Shown here piece by piece: positions 20,139 to 28,375 of a stretch of 64,000 bases of DNA. The DNA is from Dehalococcoidia bacterium (GTDB lineage: Bacteria; Chloroflexota; Dehalococcoidia; UBA2979): contig WHSU01000003.1 of NCBI GenBank assembly GCA_009379925.1, forward strand, positions 108,120 to 172,119, in the 5' to 3' direction. How positions within the stretch are numbered: position 1 is the first letter of the stretch; the number at the start of each line of letters is the position of its first letter. The translations under genes and the position numbers were made by a program. Under the pieces are notes generated by a model that saw only the letters and a list, made by a program, of their open reading frames with translations, ran no database searches and had not been told where the DNA came from.

Positions 20139-20217
20139 TTCGTGGTGAGCCCGTCGAACCAGTCACACGCCCACCTCGGACGGTCGGCGCCCTTCGACAG
20201 GCTCAGGGCGAACGGAA
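20139..20217. repeat. dispersed repeat family A, inverted pair
   Basis: GTTCGTGGTGAGCCCGTCGAACC ... CCTTCGACAGGCTCAGGGCGAACGGA. Confidence 0.75.
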
Positions 20218-20238
20218 TGAGGAGGAGAATCGTGCGCA

Positions 20239-20682
20239 TCAGATGCTGTAGTTCACCGCGGCGTCGCGCTCGTGGTCGCGCTCGTGTTCCACCAGTTCGG
20301 CCAGCGTCACGCCCGACAGCCGCTCTCGCATGTTCTCGTAGATCCCCTGCCATACCCAGCGCTGCCCGCAGAGCGACTCCTGGCCGCTGTCAGTCACGTC
20401 CGCCACACACCCGATCGGCGCCAGCGACCCTTCCAGGCTTTCGAGGACGTCTAGCAGCCGCACGTCCGCCGGCGAGCGCGCCAGCTCGTGGCCGCCGCCC
20501 GGGCCCCGCGTGCTGCGGATGAAGCCGTCGCGCCGCAGCTGCGCCAGCAGGTGGTCCAGGTACGACTCGGGCACCTGCCGCCGTCGCGCGATATCGGCCC
20601 GTTGCACGGGCCCCTCCCCCTCGTGCTTCGCGAGGTCAATGAGCGCGCGGACACCGTAGTCACCTTTAGTGCTGATCAGCAT
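20239..20682 (-). CDS. Rrf2 family transcriptional regulator
   Basis: MLISTKGDYGVRALIDLAKHEGEG...IARRRQVPESYLDHLLAQLRRDGFIRSTRGPGGGHELARSP. Confidence 0.93.
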   Translation of the reverse strand: MLISTKGDYGVRALIDLAKHEGEGPVQRADIARRRQVPESYLDHLLAQLRRDGFIRSTRGPGGGHELARSPADVRLLDVLESLEGSLAPIGCVADVTDSGQESLCGQRWVWQGIYENMRERLSGVTLAELVEHERDHERDAAVNYSI

Positions 20683-20742
20683 GCGAAGATCCCGCCGGTC
20701 GGGGGGTCTCAGGACCGGCCCGAACCGGGTCCGATGTATTCC

Positions 20743-20765
20743 CGACTAAATCACTCGACATTGTA
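20743..20765 (-). promoter_or_regulatory. putative -10 box (TACAAT) with overlapping partial dyad, likely promoter/operator of the Rrf2 gene
   Basis: Minus strand TACAAT at 20765-20760; CGACTAAATCACTCG (20743-20757) is a partial dyad (10/15). Confidence 0.45.
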
Positions 20766-20832
20766 GCATGGACTCCCGGAGTTGCCGCCACCCCCGAGAC
20801 GCGACGCGGCGCCATAGATCTGAGGACATCCG

Positions 20833-21303
20833 ATGGACGAACGTGAAGCCTACGCCAGCCGCCTGCGGCTCGTCCTCGAGCGTCTCGCCGCCACGCTGGA
20901 GGAGGTCCCGGCCACACGCCTCGACGAGTCGCCGCTTCCCGAGGGCACGAACAGCCCCGCGATGATCGCCGCCCACGTCCTCGGCGCCGTGCGCGGCTGG
21001 GCGCTCGGGATGGGCGCCGGCGTGGACGTCGAGCGTGACCGTGCGGCGGAGTTCGCGACGCGTGGCGAGTCCGCGGAGGCCCTCGCCGCCCGCCTCCGCG
21101 CGCTGGCCGACGAGGTAGACCGCACGCTCGAGGACCTCGGCCCGGATCGCCTCGGCGAGGTCGTCACGCCGCCACAGGCACTCTTCGGCGCGTTGGAAGC
21201 CCGCCCGATCGCGCGCCGGGAAGCGCTCGTCTCCGCCGTCCAGCACGCCTCGGAGCACCTCGGCGAGCTGCAGTTGATCCGCGACCTCTACCGGACGGGG
21301 TGA
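20833..21303 (+). CDS. DinB-like helical bundle protein
   Basis: MDEREAYASRLRLVLERLAATLEEVPATRLDESPLPEGTNSPAMIAAHVLGAV...ALVSAVQHASEHLGELQLIRDLY. Confidence 0.75.
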   Translation: MDEREAYASRLRLVLERLAATLEEVPATRLDESPLPEGTNSPAMIAAHVLGAVRGWALGMGAGVDVERDRAAEFATRGESAEALAARLRALADEVDRTLEDLGPDRLGEVVTPPQALFGALEARPIARREALVSAVQHASEHLGELQLIRDLYRTG

Positions 21304-21368
21304 GTCGCACAGGGCCGAACATTTGATCGGCTAGTGTCCCGACTCGCGCGACGAGGCACACTGCGCGC

Positions 21369-22460
21369 ATGTCGGACCGCACCGAACGCCTCCCCGCCGG
21401 GCCTCGCGAGGTCACCCCGCGCCAGATCGAGGTCGCGCGCCTGGTCGCCGAAGGGCGCACCAACGAGGAAATCGCCGACACGCTCGGCATCTCGCACGCC
21501 GGCGCGAAGTACCACGTCTCCGAGCTACTCGGCCGCCTCGGCCTGACCCGCCGCGAGGAGATCCGCGACTGGTACGGCCGCCACCGCTCGACGCAGCGGC
21601 GTCGTGCTGTGCTCGCGCTACCCCTCGGCGCACTCGTGGCCACGGGTGCCGTCGCGGCGCTTGCGGTGGCGGCGGTTGTGTTGCTCGTAGCGCCCGGGGG
21701 TCGCGCCGAGGAGCCGGGCGAGATCCCCGGCCTTGTCGTCGGGACGGAGGTGGAGGAACGGCAGTCGCTCTCCAACGTCGAGGCGGTATTCGCCGAGGTC
21801 GAGGACGGCGGCATCCTCCACCTTCGCGTTACGCGATTCGTGCGCGCCGGTCAGGAGGTGCAAGCGGGGCGGAATGGTGACTTCTTCACCCTCCCGGAGC
21901 GGCGCGTGGAGGACTCATGGTGGCTCTACGACGATGCAGGGGACGTCGTATTCGTACTCGGCCTCGTGCGCGATGGCGAGGATGCGGTGTACCAGCGCAC
22001 CTTCGGCGATGCGGGCAACGCCCAGACCTGGTTCGTCTTTCCCGCCGCACGGGACGCGGAGGTACTCGCGGGCATCGGTACGAACACGATTGACGATTGG
22101 CGCGAGGGGTTCGCGGAGGCGGCCAGCCAGTACCAATCCTGGCTGTCCGCAGACGAGGCGTTCTTGGAACGGCTCAACTCGGGTCTGATTCAGGTGGTGC
22201 GCGAGTCCGCCGCGTGCGGCATGAACCCCCTCGGAGATGCTCCAGACAAGACGCACGTGTTGCGGAAGAACGAGGTCGACCCCGCCACCTACTTCGGCAC
22301 ACGCTCGAGTTGCTGGGCGGTGATGCCCGACGCCTCGGAGGTCCTGCTCACCTCGGACGCCGCTGAGTTCCACGCCATCGACACCTCGAGGTGGAAGGAG
22401 ATCGAGGCGTTCGTCTGGCCGGACGGGCTGCCAACTCCGACCGCTACGCCGAAGCCCTAG
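21369..22460 (+). CDS. LuxR-type HTH - transmembrane - extracytoplasmic domain protein
   Basis: TPRQIEVARLVAEGRTNEEIADTLGISHAGAKYHVSELLGRLGL followed by TM AVLALPLGALVATGAVAALAVAAVVLLVA and a long exported-type domain. Confidence 0.8.
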   Translation: MSDRTERLPAGPREVTPRQIEVARLVAEGRTNEEIADTLGISHAGAKYHVSELLGRLGLTRREEIRDWYGRHRSTQRRRAVLALPLGALVATGAVAALAVAAVVLLVAPGGRAEEPGEIPGLVVGTEVEERQSLSNVEAVFAEVEDGGILHLRVTRFVRAGQEVQAGRNGDFFTLPERRVEDSWWLYDDAGDVVFVLGLVRDGEDAVYQRTFGDAGNAQTWFVFPAARDAEVLAGIGTNTIDDWREGFAEAASQYQSWLSADEAFLERLNSGLIQVVRESAACGMNPLGDAPDKTHVLRKNEVDPATYFGTRSSCWAVMPDASEVLLTSDAAEFHAIDTSRWKEIEAFVWPDGLPTPTATPKP

Positions 22461-22576
22461 GACTCCGGCGGCACCTCGGGCTCCTCGTCCGCCTCGCGGC
22501 GGAAGAGCGTGCCGGGGAAGAGCCCGCGCACTAAGTCGCCTAGGACGCCGAGAATGTGCACGATCGCCTCAGCCAT
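22457..22576 (-). CDS. short hypothetical protein
   Basis: MAEAIVHILGVLGDLVRGLFPGTLFRREADEEPEVPPES; overlaps the end of the upstream gene by 8 nt. Confidence 0.45.
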   Translation of the reverse strand: MAEAIVHILGVLGDLVRGLFPGTLFRREADEEPEVPPES

Positions 22577-23033
22577 CCGAAACCTCGACGAGCGCCGCGA
22601 GGCGATCGAGCGACAGCTGCCAGCCGAGTTCGTTGTCCTCCGGCCGCACACCGGGCGGGAGCCCTTCGTGGACGGCGATCAGGTCCGTGCCCCCGCCGGC
22701 GTCGGCGAGGGTGACGGTGATGGTCATCTCGCCCTGTAGGGACGGTTCATCCGTCTCGAATTCGTCGACCTCGACCACCTGCTGATCCGGGACGAGTTCC
22801 ACGATGCGGCCGTGGTACGAATCCGTGTGCTCGCTCGTCTTCCCTGCTCGGTCCGGCTCCTCGTAGGTCAGCGAGACGCGGACCGCGCCGCCCTTCCTTG
22901 GCTCGAACGCGTGCACCTCGATGCTCATCCCGTCCGGGAACCTCCACGCCGCGACCGCTGCCGGGTCGATGAGGGCGGCGTACACGGCCGCCCGAGGCGC
23001 CTCGATGTGCCGGCGGACCTCGGTCGTGGTCAC
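22569..23033 (-). CDS. SRPBCC / AHSA1-like domain protein
   Basis: VRRHIEAPRAAVYAALIDPAAVAAWRFPDGMS...SLTYEEPDRAGKTSEHTDSYHGRIVELVPDQQVV. Confidence 0.88.
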   Translation of the reverse strand: MTTTEVRRHIEAPRAAVYAALIDPAAVAAWRFPDGMSIEVHAFEPRKGGAVRVSLTYEEPDRAGKTSEHTDSYHGRIVELVPDQQVVEVDEFETDEPSLQGEMTITVTLADAGGGTDLIAVHEGLPPGVRPEDNELGWQLSLDRLAALVEVSDG

Positions 23034-23035
23034 GG

Positions 23036-23314
23036 CTAGGCGCCGCCGGCGACCGCCGGCACGATGGAGACCTCGTCGCCCTCGCCCAGCTCGGTCTTGA
23101 GGCCCTGCAGGAAGCGCACGTCCTCGCCGTTCACGTAGACGTTGACGAAGCGGCGGATCTCCCCGCCCTCGTCCAGCAGGCGGTCACGCATCCCTGGGTA
23201 GGAGCCTTCGAGTTCACCCACCAGGTCGTGCAGCGTCCCGGTCTGGGCCTGCACGGTCTCCTGGTCCTGCGTCAGGTTCCGCAGCGGCGTCGGGATCTTC
23301 ACCTTAACGGCCAT
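23036..23314 (-). CDS. ubiquitin-like sulfur carrier protein, C-terminus ...PAVAGGA
   Basis: MAVKVKIPTPLRNLTQDQETVQAQTGTLHDLVGELEGSYPGMRDRLLDEGGEIRRFVNVYVNGEDVRFLQGLKTELGEGDEVSIVPAVAGGA-stop. Confidence 0.92.
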   Translation of the reverse strand: MAVKVKIPTPLRNLTQDQETVQAQTGTLHDLVGELEGSYPGMRDRLLDEGGEIRRFVNVYVNGEDVRFLQGLKTELGEGDEVSIVPAVAGGA

Positions 23315-23385
23315 CTGTTCTTCGTCTCGCTTCCTCAGCTGTCTCGGCCCGCATCGGCGCCGAGCCCGCGGCACTCCCCCTCCGA

Positions 23386-23427
23386 CTCCCCTCTCCACGT
23401 GATGTGGAGAGGGGTTGGGGGTGAGGC
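23386..23427. repeat. dispersed palindromic repeat family B
   Basis: CTCCCCTCTCCACGTGATGTGGAGAGGGGTTGGGGGTGAGGC. Confidence 0.75.
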
Positions 23428-23433
23428 TCCGCC

Positions 23434-23679
23434 CTAACCCTCGACTACGTCGCCGAGCGTGGCGTCGTCCACCCGCACGCCCTGCTCGCGAGCCCATTCG
23501 AGGCTGCGCTCGATCTCCTCGGACTCACCCTCCAGCTCGAGGACGACCCAGCCGACCTGGTCGTCCACGTCCGCCATGCGGATGTTGGTCACCACCTCGA
23601 ACTGGTGCCCCATCTGGTAGATGAGCGGCGCCTTGATCAACTGCGGGCTGAACGTCAGCCGCACGGCCTTCGATGCCAC
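23434..23679 (-). CDS. NIL domain protein
   Basis: KAVRLTFSPQLIKAPLIYQMGHQFEVVTNIRMADVDDQVGWVVLELEGESEEIERSLEWAREQGV; GTG start assumed. Confidence 0.88.
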   Translation of the reverse strand: MASKAVRLTFSPQLIKAPLIYQMGHQFEVVTNIRMADVDDQVGWVVLELEGESEEIERSLEWAREQGVRVDDATLGDVVEG

Positions 23680-23689
23680 CGCCCGCCTC

Positions 23690-24949
23690 CTATGCTCCAC
23701 CGGCCGTCGCACCGGCCAGCGACCGGCGCGCGTCGAGTGCTTCCACGAACCGGTCCGCGTTTGCGGTCACCCGCACCGGCTCGTCTACTTCGTCGATCAC
23801 CGCCTCGAGGGTCTTGAGGCCGGCGCCGGTGATGAATGCGACCGTCTCCTCGTCGCGGCGGATGAAGCCAGCGTCCACCATCTGCTTCAGACAGGCGACG
23901 GTCACGCCGCCGGCCGTCTCGGCGAAGATGCCCTCCGTCTCGGCGAGCAGCTTGATGCCCTGCACGATCTCGTCGTCGGTCACCATGGCCGCGCCGCCGC
24001 CGGTCTCCTGCATCTGCTTCAACGCATAGTACCCGTCCGCCGGGTTTCCGATGGCGAGCGAGCGCGCGATGGTGTTCGGCTTCTGCGGCACGAAGTTCAG
24101 CGTCTCCGCCTCGTACGCCGTCGCGATGGGGGAGCAGCCGGTCGCCTGCGCGCCGGACATGCGCGTGTGCGGCTCATCGATGAGCCCCACCTTGTGGAAC
24201 TCCTGGAAGCCCTTCCAGATCTTGGTGAACAGGGAGCCCGAGGCCATCGGCGCCACCACGTGGTCGGGCGTCCGCCAGCCGAGCTGCTCCGCCACCTCGA
24301 AGGCCAGCGTGCGCGAGCCCTCCGCGTAGTAGGGACGCACGTTGATGTTCACGAAGGCCCACGGGTAGCTCATCGACAGCTCGGTGCAGAGCCGGTTCAC
24401 GTCGTCGTAGGAGCCCTCCACCATCACCAGCGTCGGGTGGTAGATGGCGCTGCCGACGACCTTGCCCTGCTCCAGGTCGTCCGGGATGAAGACGAAGCAC
24501 TCCATCCCCGCGGCCGCCGAGTGGGCGGCCACCGAGTTCGCCAGGTTGCCGGTGCTGGCGCACGCCATCGCGTCGAAGCCGAACTGCCGGGCGCGGGCGA
24601 TGGCGACGCTCACCACTCGGTCCTTGAACGACCACGAGGGGTTCACGGTGTCGTTCTTCAGCCAGAGCGTGTCCAGCCCCACGGCCTTCGCCAGCCGGTC
24701 CGCCTTGATCAACGGCGTGTACCCGGTGCCGATGTCCACCTTGTGCTGCGGGTCGCACGGCAGGAAGTCCGCGTAGCGCCAGAGCGTCGAGGGCCCGCGC
24801 TCGATGCTGTCGCGCGTGGCCGCCTCGCGGATGCCGTCGTAGTCGTAGGCGACCTCCAGGGGGCCGAAGCAGAACTCGCACGAGAAGATGGGGTCCAGCG
24901 GGTACTCCCGCCCGCATTCTCTACAGCGGAGTGCACGGTCAAAGCTCAT
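23690..24949 (-). CDS. thrC: threonine synthase-like PLP enzyme
   Basis: LRCRECGREYPLDPIFSCEFC; LWLKNDTVNPSWSFKDRVVSVAIARARQFG; ACASTGNLANSVAAHSAAAGMECFVFIP. Confidence 0.93.
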   Translation of the reverse strand: MSFDRALRCRECGREYPLDPIFSCEFCFGPLEVAYDYDGIREAATRDSIERGPSTLWRYADFLPCDPQHKVDIGTGYTPLIKADRLAKAVGLDTLWLKNDTVNPSWSFKDRVVSVAIARARQFGFDAMACASTGNLANSVAAHSAAAGMECFVFIPDDLEQGKVVGSAIYHPTLVMVEGSYDDVNRLCTELSMSYPWAFVNINVRPYYAEGSRTLAFEVAEQLGWRTPDHVVAPMASGSLFTKIWKGFQEFHKVGLIDEPHTRMSGAQATGCSPIATAYEAETLNFVPQKPNTIARSLAIGNPADGYYALKQMQETGGGAAMVTDDEIVQGIKLLAETEGIFAETAGGVTVACLKQMVDAGFIRRDEETVAFITGAGLKTLEAVIDEVDEPVRVTANADRFVEALDARRSLAGATAGGA

Positions 24950-25065
24950 TGCTCGTCATCCTCGTTGCGTTCGTTGTCACAGGGCGCGCAGGGCCGCGCC
25001 CGACTGGCGGTGTCGGGGGAGCCCGATGCGCGAGGCCGTCGCCGCGAGGCGGGCCCGCGATCGGG

Positions 25066-25149
25066 CTAGCGCATCACCATCGTGCGCCCGTCGGGCGCGA
25101 GCGGCGCTGGTCGCGTGGGATGCGGAGGGGTCGTCGTGGGGTCGGTCAT
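25066..25149 (-). CDS. possible short Thr/Pro-rich leader ORF between riboswitch and thrC
   Basis: MTDPTTTPPHPTRPAPLAPDGRTMVMR-stop. Confidence 0.25.
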   Translation of the reverse strand: MTDPTTTPPHPTRPAPLAPDGRTMVMR

Positions 25150-25201
25150 CTGCCCTGACATCGGAGCGCCTCTCGTTCATCTCTCCCGGCGGCCGCGCCG
25201 C

Positions 25202-25231
25202 TCACGCGGAGCCCCTCGAGGGGCCTCCATT
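25202..25231 (-). terminator. possible expression-platform hairpin downstream of SAM-I aptamer
   Basis: Minus strand GAGGCCCCTCGAGGGGCTCCG contains GCCCCTCGAGGGGC palindrome; no clear U-tract. Confidence 0.4.
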
Positions 25232-25235
25232 GAGC

Positions 25236-25335
25236 GGATCCACCGAGTCGGAGTTGGCACCGTGTCCACCCCGGCGAAGGGTGTCCGGTTGCCGCGGTTT
25301 CGCAGGGCCGAGCCCTCCACCGCTCTGGATGAACC
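25236..25335 (-). promoter_or_regulatory. SAM-I (S-box) riboswitch aptamer
   Basis: Minus strand GGTTCATCCAGAGCGGTGGAGGGCTCGGCCCTGCGAAACCGCGGCAACC...ACGGTGCCAACTCC...TGGATCC, matching the SAM-I conserved core (AGAG..GGuGGAGGGAcuGGCCCu.UGAAaCC.CGGCAACC...GGUGCcAAuUCC); P1 ATCCA/TGGAT. Confidence 0.92.
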
Positions 25336-25489
25336 GCGTCGCGCGCACAACACGATGGATCGAGGCTAGAAGCGGCTGATCCTTCTGTCAATTCGCCGTC
25401 ACTCGCGGCAGCGCTCGACGGCCTTGCACCGCTGCCCCTTCCGGCGTATGACACACATCATGGATGCGGGCGCGGATCGGAGGGCTCTC

Positions 25490-25783
25490 GTGCCTAGCTA
25501 TCTGTCGCTGCTCAAGTGGACCGACCAGGGTGTGCGCGCCGTGAAGGAGAGCCCGCAGCGGATCGACCAGGCGAAGCAGGCGGTCGAGCAGGCCGGCGGC
25601 CGGATGATCTTCTACTACATGCTGCTCGGCGAGTACGACGTCGCCTCGCTCCTCGAGTTCCCCGACGATGAGACGGCCACGCGGGTGTTGCTCACCCTCG
25701 GCTCGCAGGGCAATGTCCGGACGACAACGATGAAAGCGTTCACCGAGGACGAGGCGCGGCAGATCATCGGCAGCCTGCCTTAG
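25490..25783 (+). CDS. GYD domain protein
   Basis: VPSYLSLLKWTDQGVRAVKESPQRIDQAKQAVEQAGGRMIFYYMLLGEYDVASLLEFPDDETA. Confidence 0.9.
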   Translation: MPSYLSLLKWTDQGVRAVKESPQRIDQAKQAVEQAGGRMIFYYMLLGEYDVASLLEFPDDETATRVLLTLGSQGNVRTTTMKAFTEDEARQIIGSLP

Positions 25784-27336
25784 CCGATCGGCGCCCCGTC
25801 CGGCTCAGCGCCCTCGGGTGCGGTCTGCACCTCGACCGGCCGAGGCGCGCCGTTGCCGTCCGTCTTCGCGTCGGTGACGCGGCGGCCAAGCAGGCCCGCG
25901 AGGTCCACGCCGAGCACGCTCTGCATCGTCTCGTTGAGGGCGCCGAGGGTCTGCGGGCTGATGTTGAGCATGCGGTCGATCGGTCCCGATGACCCGTTGC
26001 CGTTGTGGCCGCCACCGCCGAGGTCGACGAGGCGGATCTCGGAGACCTGGCCCAGCGGGGCAGCCGCGGCACGCACCATCTCGGGGAGCACCTGGATCAG
26101 GCCGGTGGCGATCTCCAGCTCGCGGGCGGCGTCGTTGAACTGCTTCAGCGCTTCCGCCTTCTGGAGCAGACCTTCGGCTTCCGCCACCAGCTTCGCGCGC
26201 TCGGCTTCTGCCTGCGCAAGGCCCACCGCCCGCACCTGGTCCGCCTCCGCCTCACCGCGCTTCCGCACCTCCTCGGCGCGGGCGATCGCCTCGGCCTCGA
26301 TGCGGTAGCGGGTGGCGTCCGTGCGCGCGTTCTCCACGTCGCGCTGGGCCTCGGCTTGCAGCGTCTGCTTCTGCTTGTCCGCCTCCGCGATCGCGACGAC
26401 CTCCGCCTCCAGCTCCTCACGGCGCTGTGAGGCGCGTCGCCTCGCGAGCTCGGTCGAGGCGTCGGCGACGGCCTGTTCGGCCTCTGCGGTGGCCTCGAAG
26501 CCCGCCTGTTCGGCACGCGCGATCTCACGCCGGCGGTCGGCGTCCGCCTTCGCGACGCGGACGTCGCGGTCGCGCTGCGCCTCCGCGATGGCCGCTGCCG
26601 CCTCGGCCTCCGCCACCTGCGACTGGCGCTTCGCCTCGGCCTCCGCAATCGCGGCGTCCTGCTCGGCGTGCGCGATCCCGATCCGGGCGTCGCGCTTCAC
26701 CTCGGCGGTGCGGCGGTCACCGAGGGCGTCGAGGTAGCCCTCGGCGTCGTTGATCTCGCGCAGGGTGAACGTGTCCAGCTCGATGCCAAGGCGCGCGAGT
26801 TCGGCCTGGGCGTCGCGAGCGACCTCTTCCTGGAACTTGGTGCGGTCCTGGTAGATCTCCTCCGGCGTCAGGCGGCCACAGATCGAACGCAGGCTGCCTT
26901 CCAGCACCGCCTGCACGTCGACCTCGATCTCCTTCTGGTCGCGGCCCAGGTATCGCTCGGCCGCCGACACGATGGAGTCGTCGTCGCTGCCCACCTTGAA
27001 CAGCGCCGTGCCCTCGACGGTCAGGGGGACGCCTTCCTTCGAGATCGCGTTGTGCGTGCCGACGCTGGCGCTCATCACGTGGAGCGAGAGCCGCCCGATC
27101 TGCTCGACGACGGGAAGCACGATGCCACCGCCGTTGCGGATCACACGCCAGCCGACGGTCTCGGTGGTCCCGTCCGGCCTCATGATGCGCCGCCGGCGGC
27201 CCGAGACGACGAGGATCTCGTCTGGCCCGGCCTTGTAGTAGCGCGACGCGAGCGCGCTGAAGACCACGAAGACGGTCGCGATCAGGATGACCGCGATCAA
27301 ACCGATGCCGAATCCGAAGCCGATGCCCAGGTCCAT
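25780..27336 (-). CDS. flotillin-like SPFH/band 7 protein
   Basis: Long A/E/R-rich coiled coil with KRDARIGIAHAEQDAAIAEAEAKRQSQVAEAEAAAAIAEAQRDRDV; N-terminal TM. Confidence 0.92.
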   Translation of the reverse strand: MDLGIGFGFGIGLIAVILIATVFVVFSALASRYYKAGPDEILVVSGRRRRIMRPDGTTETVGWRVIRNGGGIVLPVVEQIGRLSLHVMSASVGTHNAISKEGVPLTVEGTALFKVGSDDDSIVSAAERYLGRDQKEIEVDVQAVLEGSLRSICGRLTPEEIYQDRTKFQEEVARDAQAELARLGIELDTFTLREINDAEGYLDALGDRRTAEVKRDARIGIAHAEQDAAIAEAEAKRQSQVAEAEAAAAIAEAQRDRDVRVAKADADRRREIARAEQAGFEATAEAEQAVADASTELARRRASQRREELEAEVVAIAEADKQKQTLQAEAQRDVENARTDATRYRIEAEAIARAEEVRKRGEAEADQVRAVGLAQAEAERAKLVAEAEGLLQKAEALKQFNDAARELEIATGLIQVLPEMVRAAAAPLGQVSEIRLVDLGGGGHNGNGSSGPIDRMLNISPQTLGALNETMQSVLGVDLAGLLGRRVTDAKTDGNGAPRPVEVQTAPEGAEPDGAPIG

Positions 27337-27360
27337 AGCCGTGCCCCCGCCCGCCGAGCG

Positions 27361-28032
27361 CTACTCAGCCCCCGCGGCCGAGGTCGCCTGGCTCTCTGTC
27401 GTTACAATCACCTCGCCACCGACGACGCGCTCGATGCGCACCACCGTGCCCTCCGGGATCACCGTCTGCCGGGTGGAACGCGCGACCGCGCGATGGCGTC
27501 CGCCCGCGCGGCGGTACTCGATGTAGCCGACACTCCCCGGGGCGATGCGCAGGGTCACGATCGCTTCCGTGCCGACTAGCTCATCGAGGCCGAAGTTCGT
27601 GCTGCCCGCCTGTCGCTGGAGCATCCGGCCCATGAACACCACGCTCCCGGCCAGCGGTAGACCGCCCAGCATTCCGCCGAACGCGGAGACCAGCGGGTCG
27701 ACACCCCAGTAGCCGCTGAACAACCAGCCGATTGCGCCGAAGCCCGCCAGGAACGCGGAGATGGTGTGGATGTTGAGAAGGCCGTCGCCGAAGTCTCCGT
27801 CCCCGGCGATGTCCGCGCCGAGGTCGCCCGCGACATCGACCACCTCGCCGAAGACGTAGGACACGATGAGCACGCCGAAGCCGACGATCGCCAGCAGCAT
27901 GAAGATCGTCGTGTCCAGGTTGCGTTCGACGTTGAAGAGGTCGCCGAGGTCCAGCGCGGGTCCCCTCTCGCTCGGCCGTCGATGCGCCCGAAGCCTACCA
28001 CGAACGCCATGTCCCGATGCCGCGGCTGCCAT
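27361..28032 (-). CDS. NfeD-like membrane protein (flotillin partner); start uncertain
   Basis: Multiple TM segments, C-terminal OB-like ELVGTEAIVTLRIAPGSVGYIEYRRAGGRHRAVARSTRQTVIPEGTVVRIERVVGGEVIV. Confidence 0.75.
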   Translation of the reverse strand: MAAAASGHGVRGRLRAHRRPSERGPALDLGDLFNVERNLDTTIFMLLAIVGFGVLIVSYVFGEVVDVAGDLGADIAGDGDFGDGLLNIHTISAFLAGFGAIGWLFSGYWGVDPLVSAFGGMLGGLPLAGSVVFMGRMLQRQAGSTNFGLDELVGTEAIVTLRIAPGSVGYIEYRRAGGRHRAVARSTRQTVIPEGTVVRIERVVGGEVIVTTESQATSAAGAE

Positions 28033-28111
28033 CGGGGCGCACAGAGGCGGATCGGGTCGGTTCAGAGTGACTATCGACGGTCCGTGGTGGCTGAGAAGCG
28101 TCGGCCGGGGC

Positions 28112-28375
28112 TCAGCCCCGCGCGGCCAGTACCGCCGCCCGCACCGCCTCCAGGTCGACGGGCTCGCGCGTCACGACCATGCCGCCCACCGCGACCACGG
28201 GGATCTCGACGAGGAAGCGGCGGTGCAGGTCCTCATCCGACTCGATGTCGACGCGCTCGAGGCGCATCGGCAGGGTGACCGCGAGGGCCTCGAGTCGGGC
28301 GGCGGCCGCCTCGCACAGGTGGCAGCCGGCGCGCTCGTAGAGCGTGACTTCGACGACGCCGTCCGCGTCCGTCAT
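28112..28375 (-). CDS. glutaredoxin-like (DUF836-type) thioredoxin-fold protein
   Basis: VTLYERAGCHLCEAAAARLEAL...VDIESDEDLHRRFLVEIPVVAVGG. Confidence 0.9.
   Translation of the reverse strand: MTDADGVVEVTLYERAGCHLCEAAAARLEALAVTLPMRLERVDIESDEDLHRRFLVEIPVVAVGGMVVTREPVDLEAVRAAVLAARG

Noticed and set aside
24977-25180. 67-aa ORF MNERRSDVRADDR... between SAM riboswitch and thrC
   Set aside because: Low-complexity R/A/D/H composition typical of spurious GC-rich ORFs.
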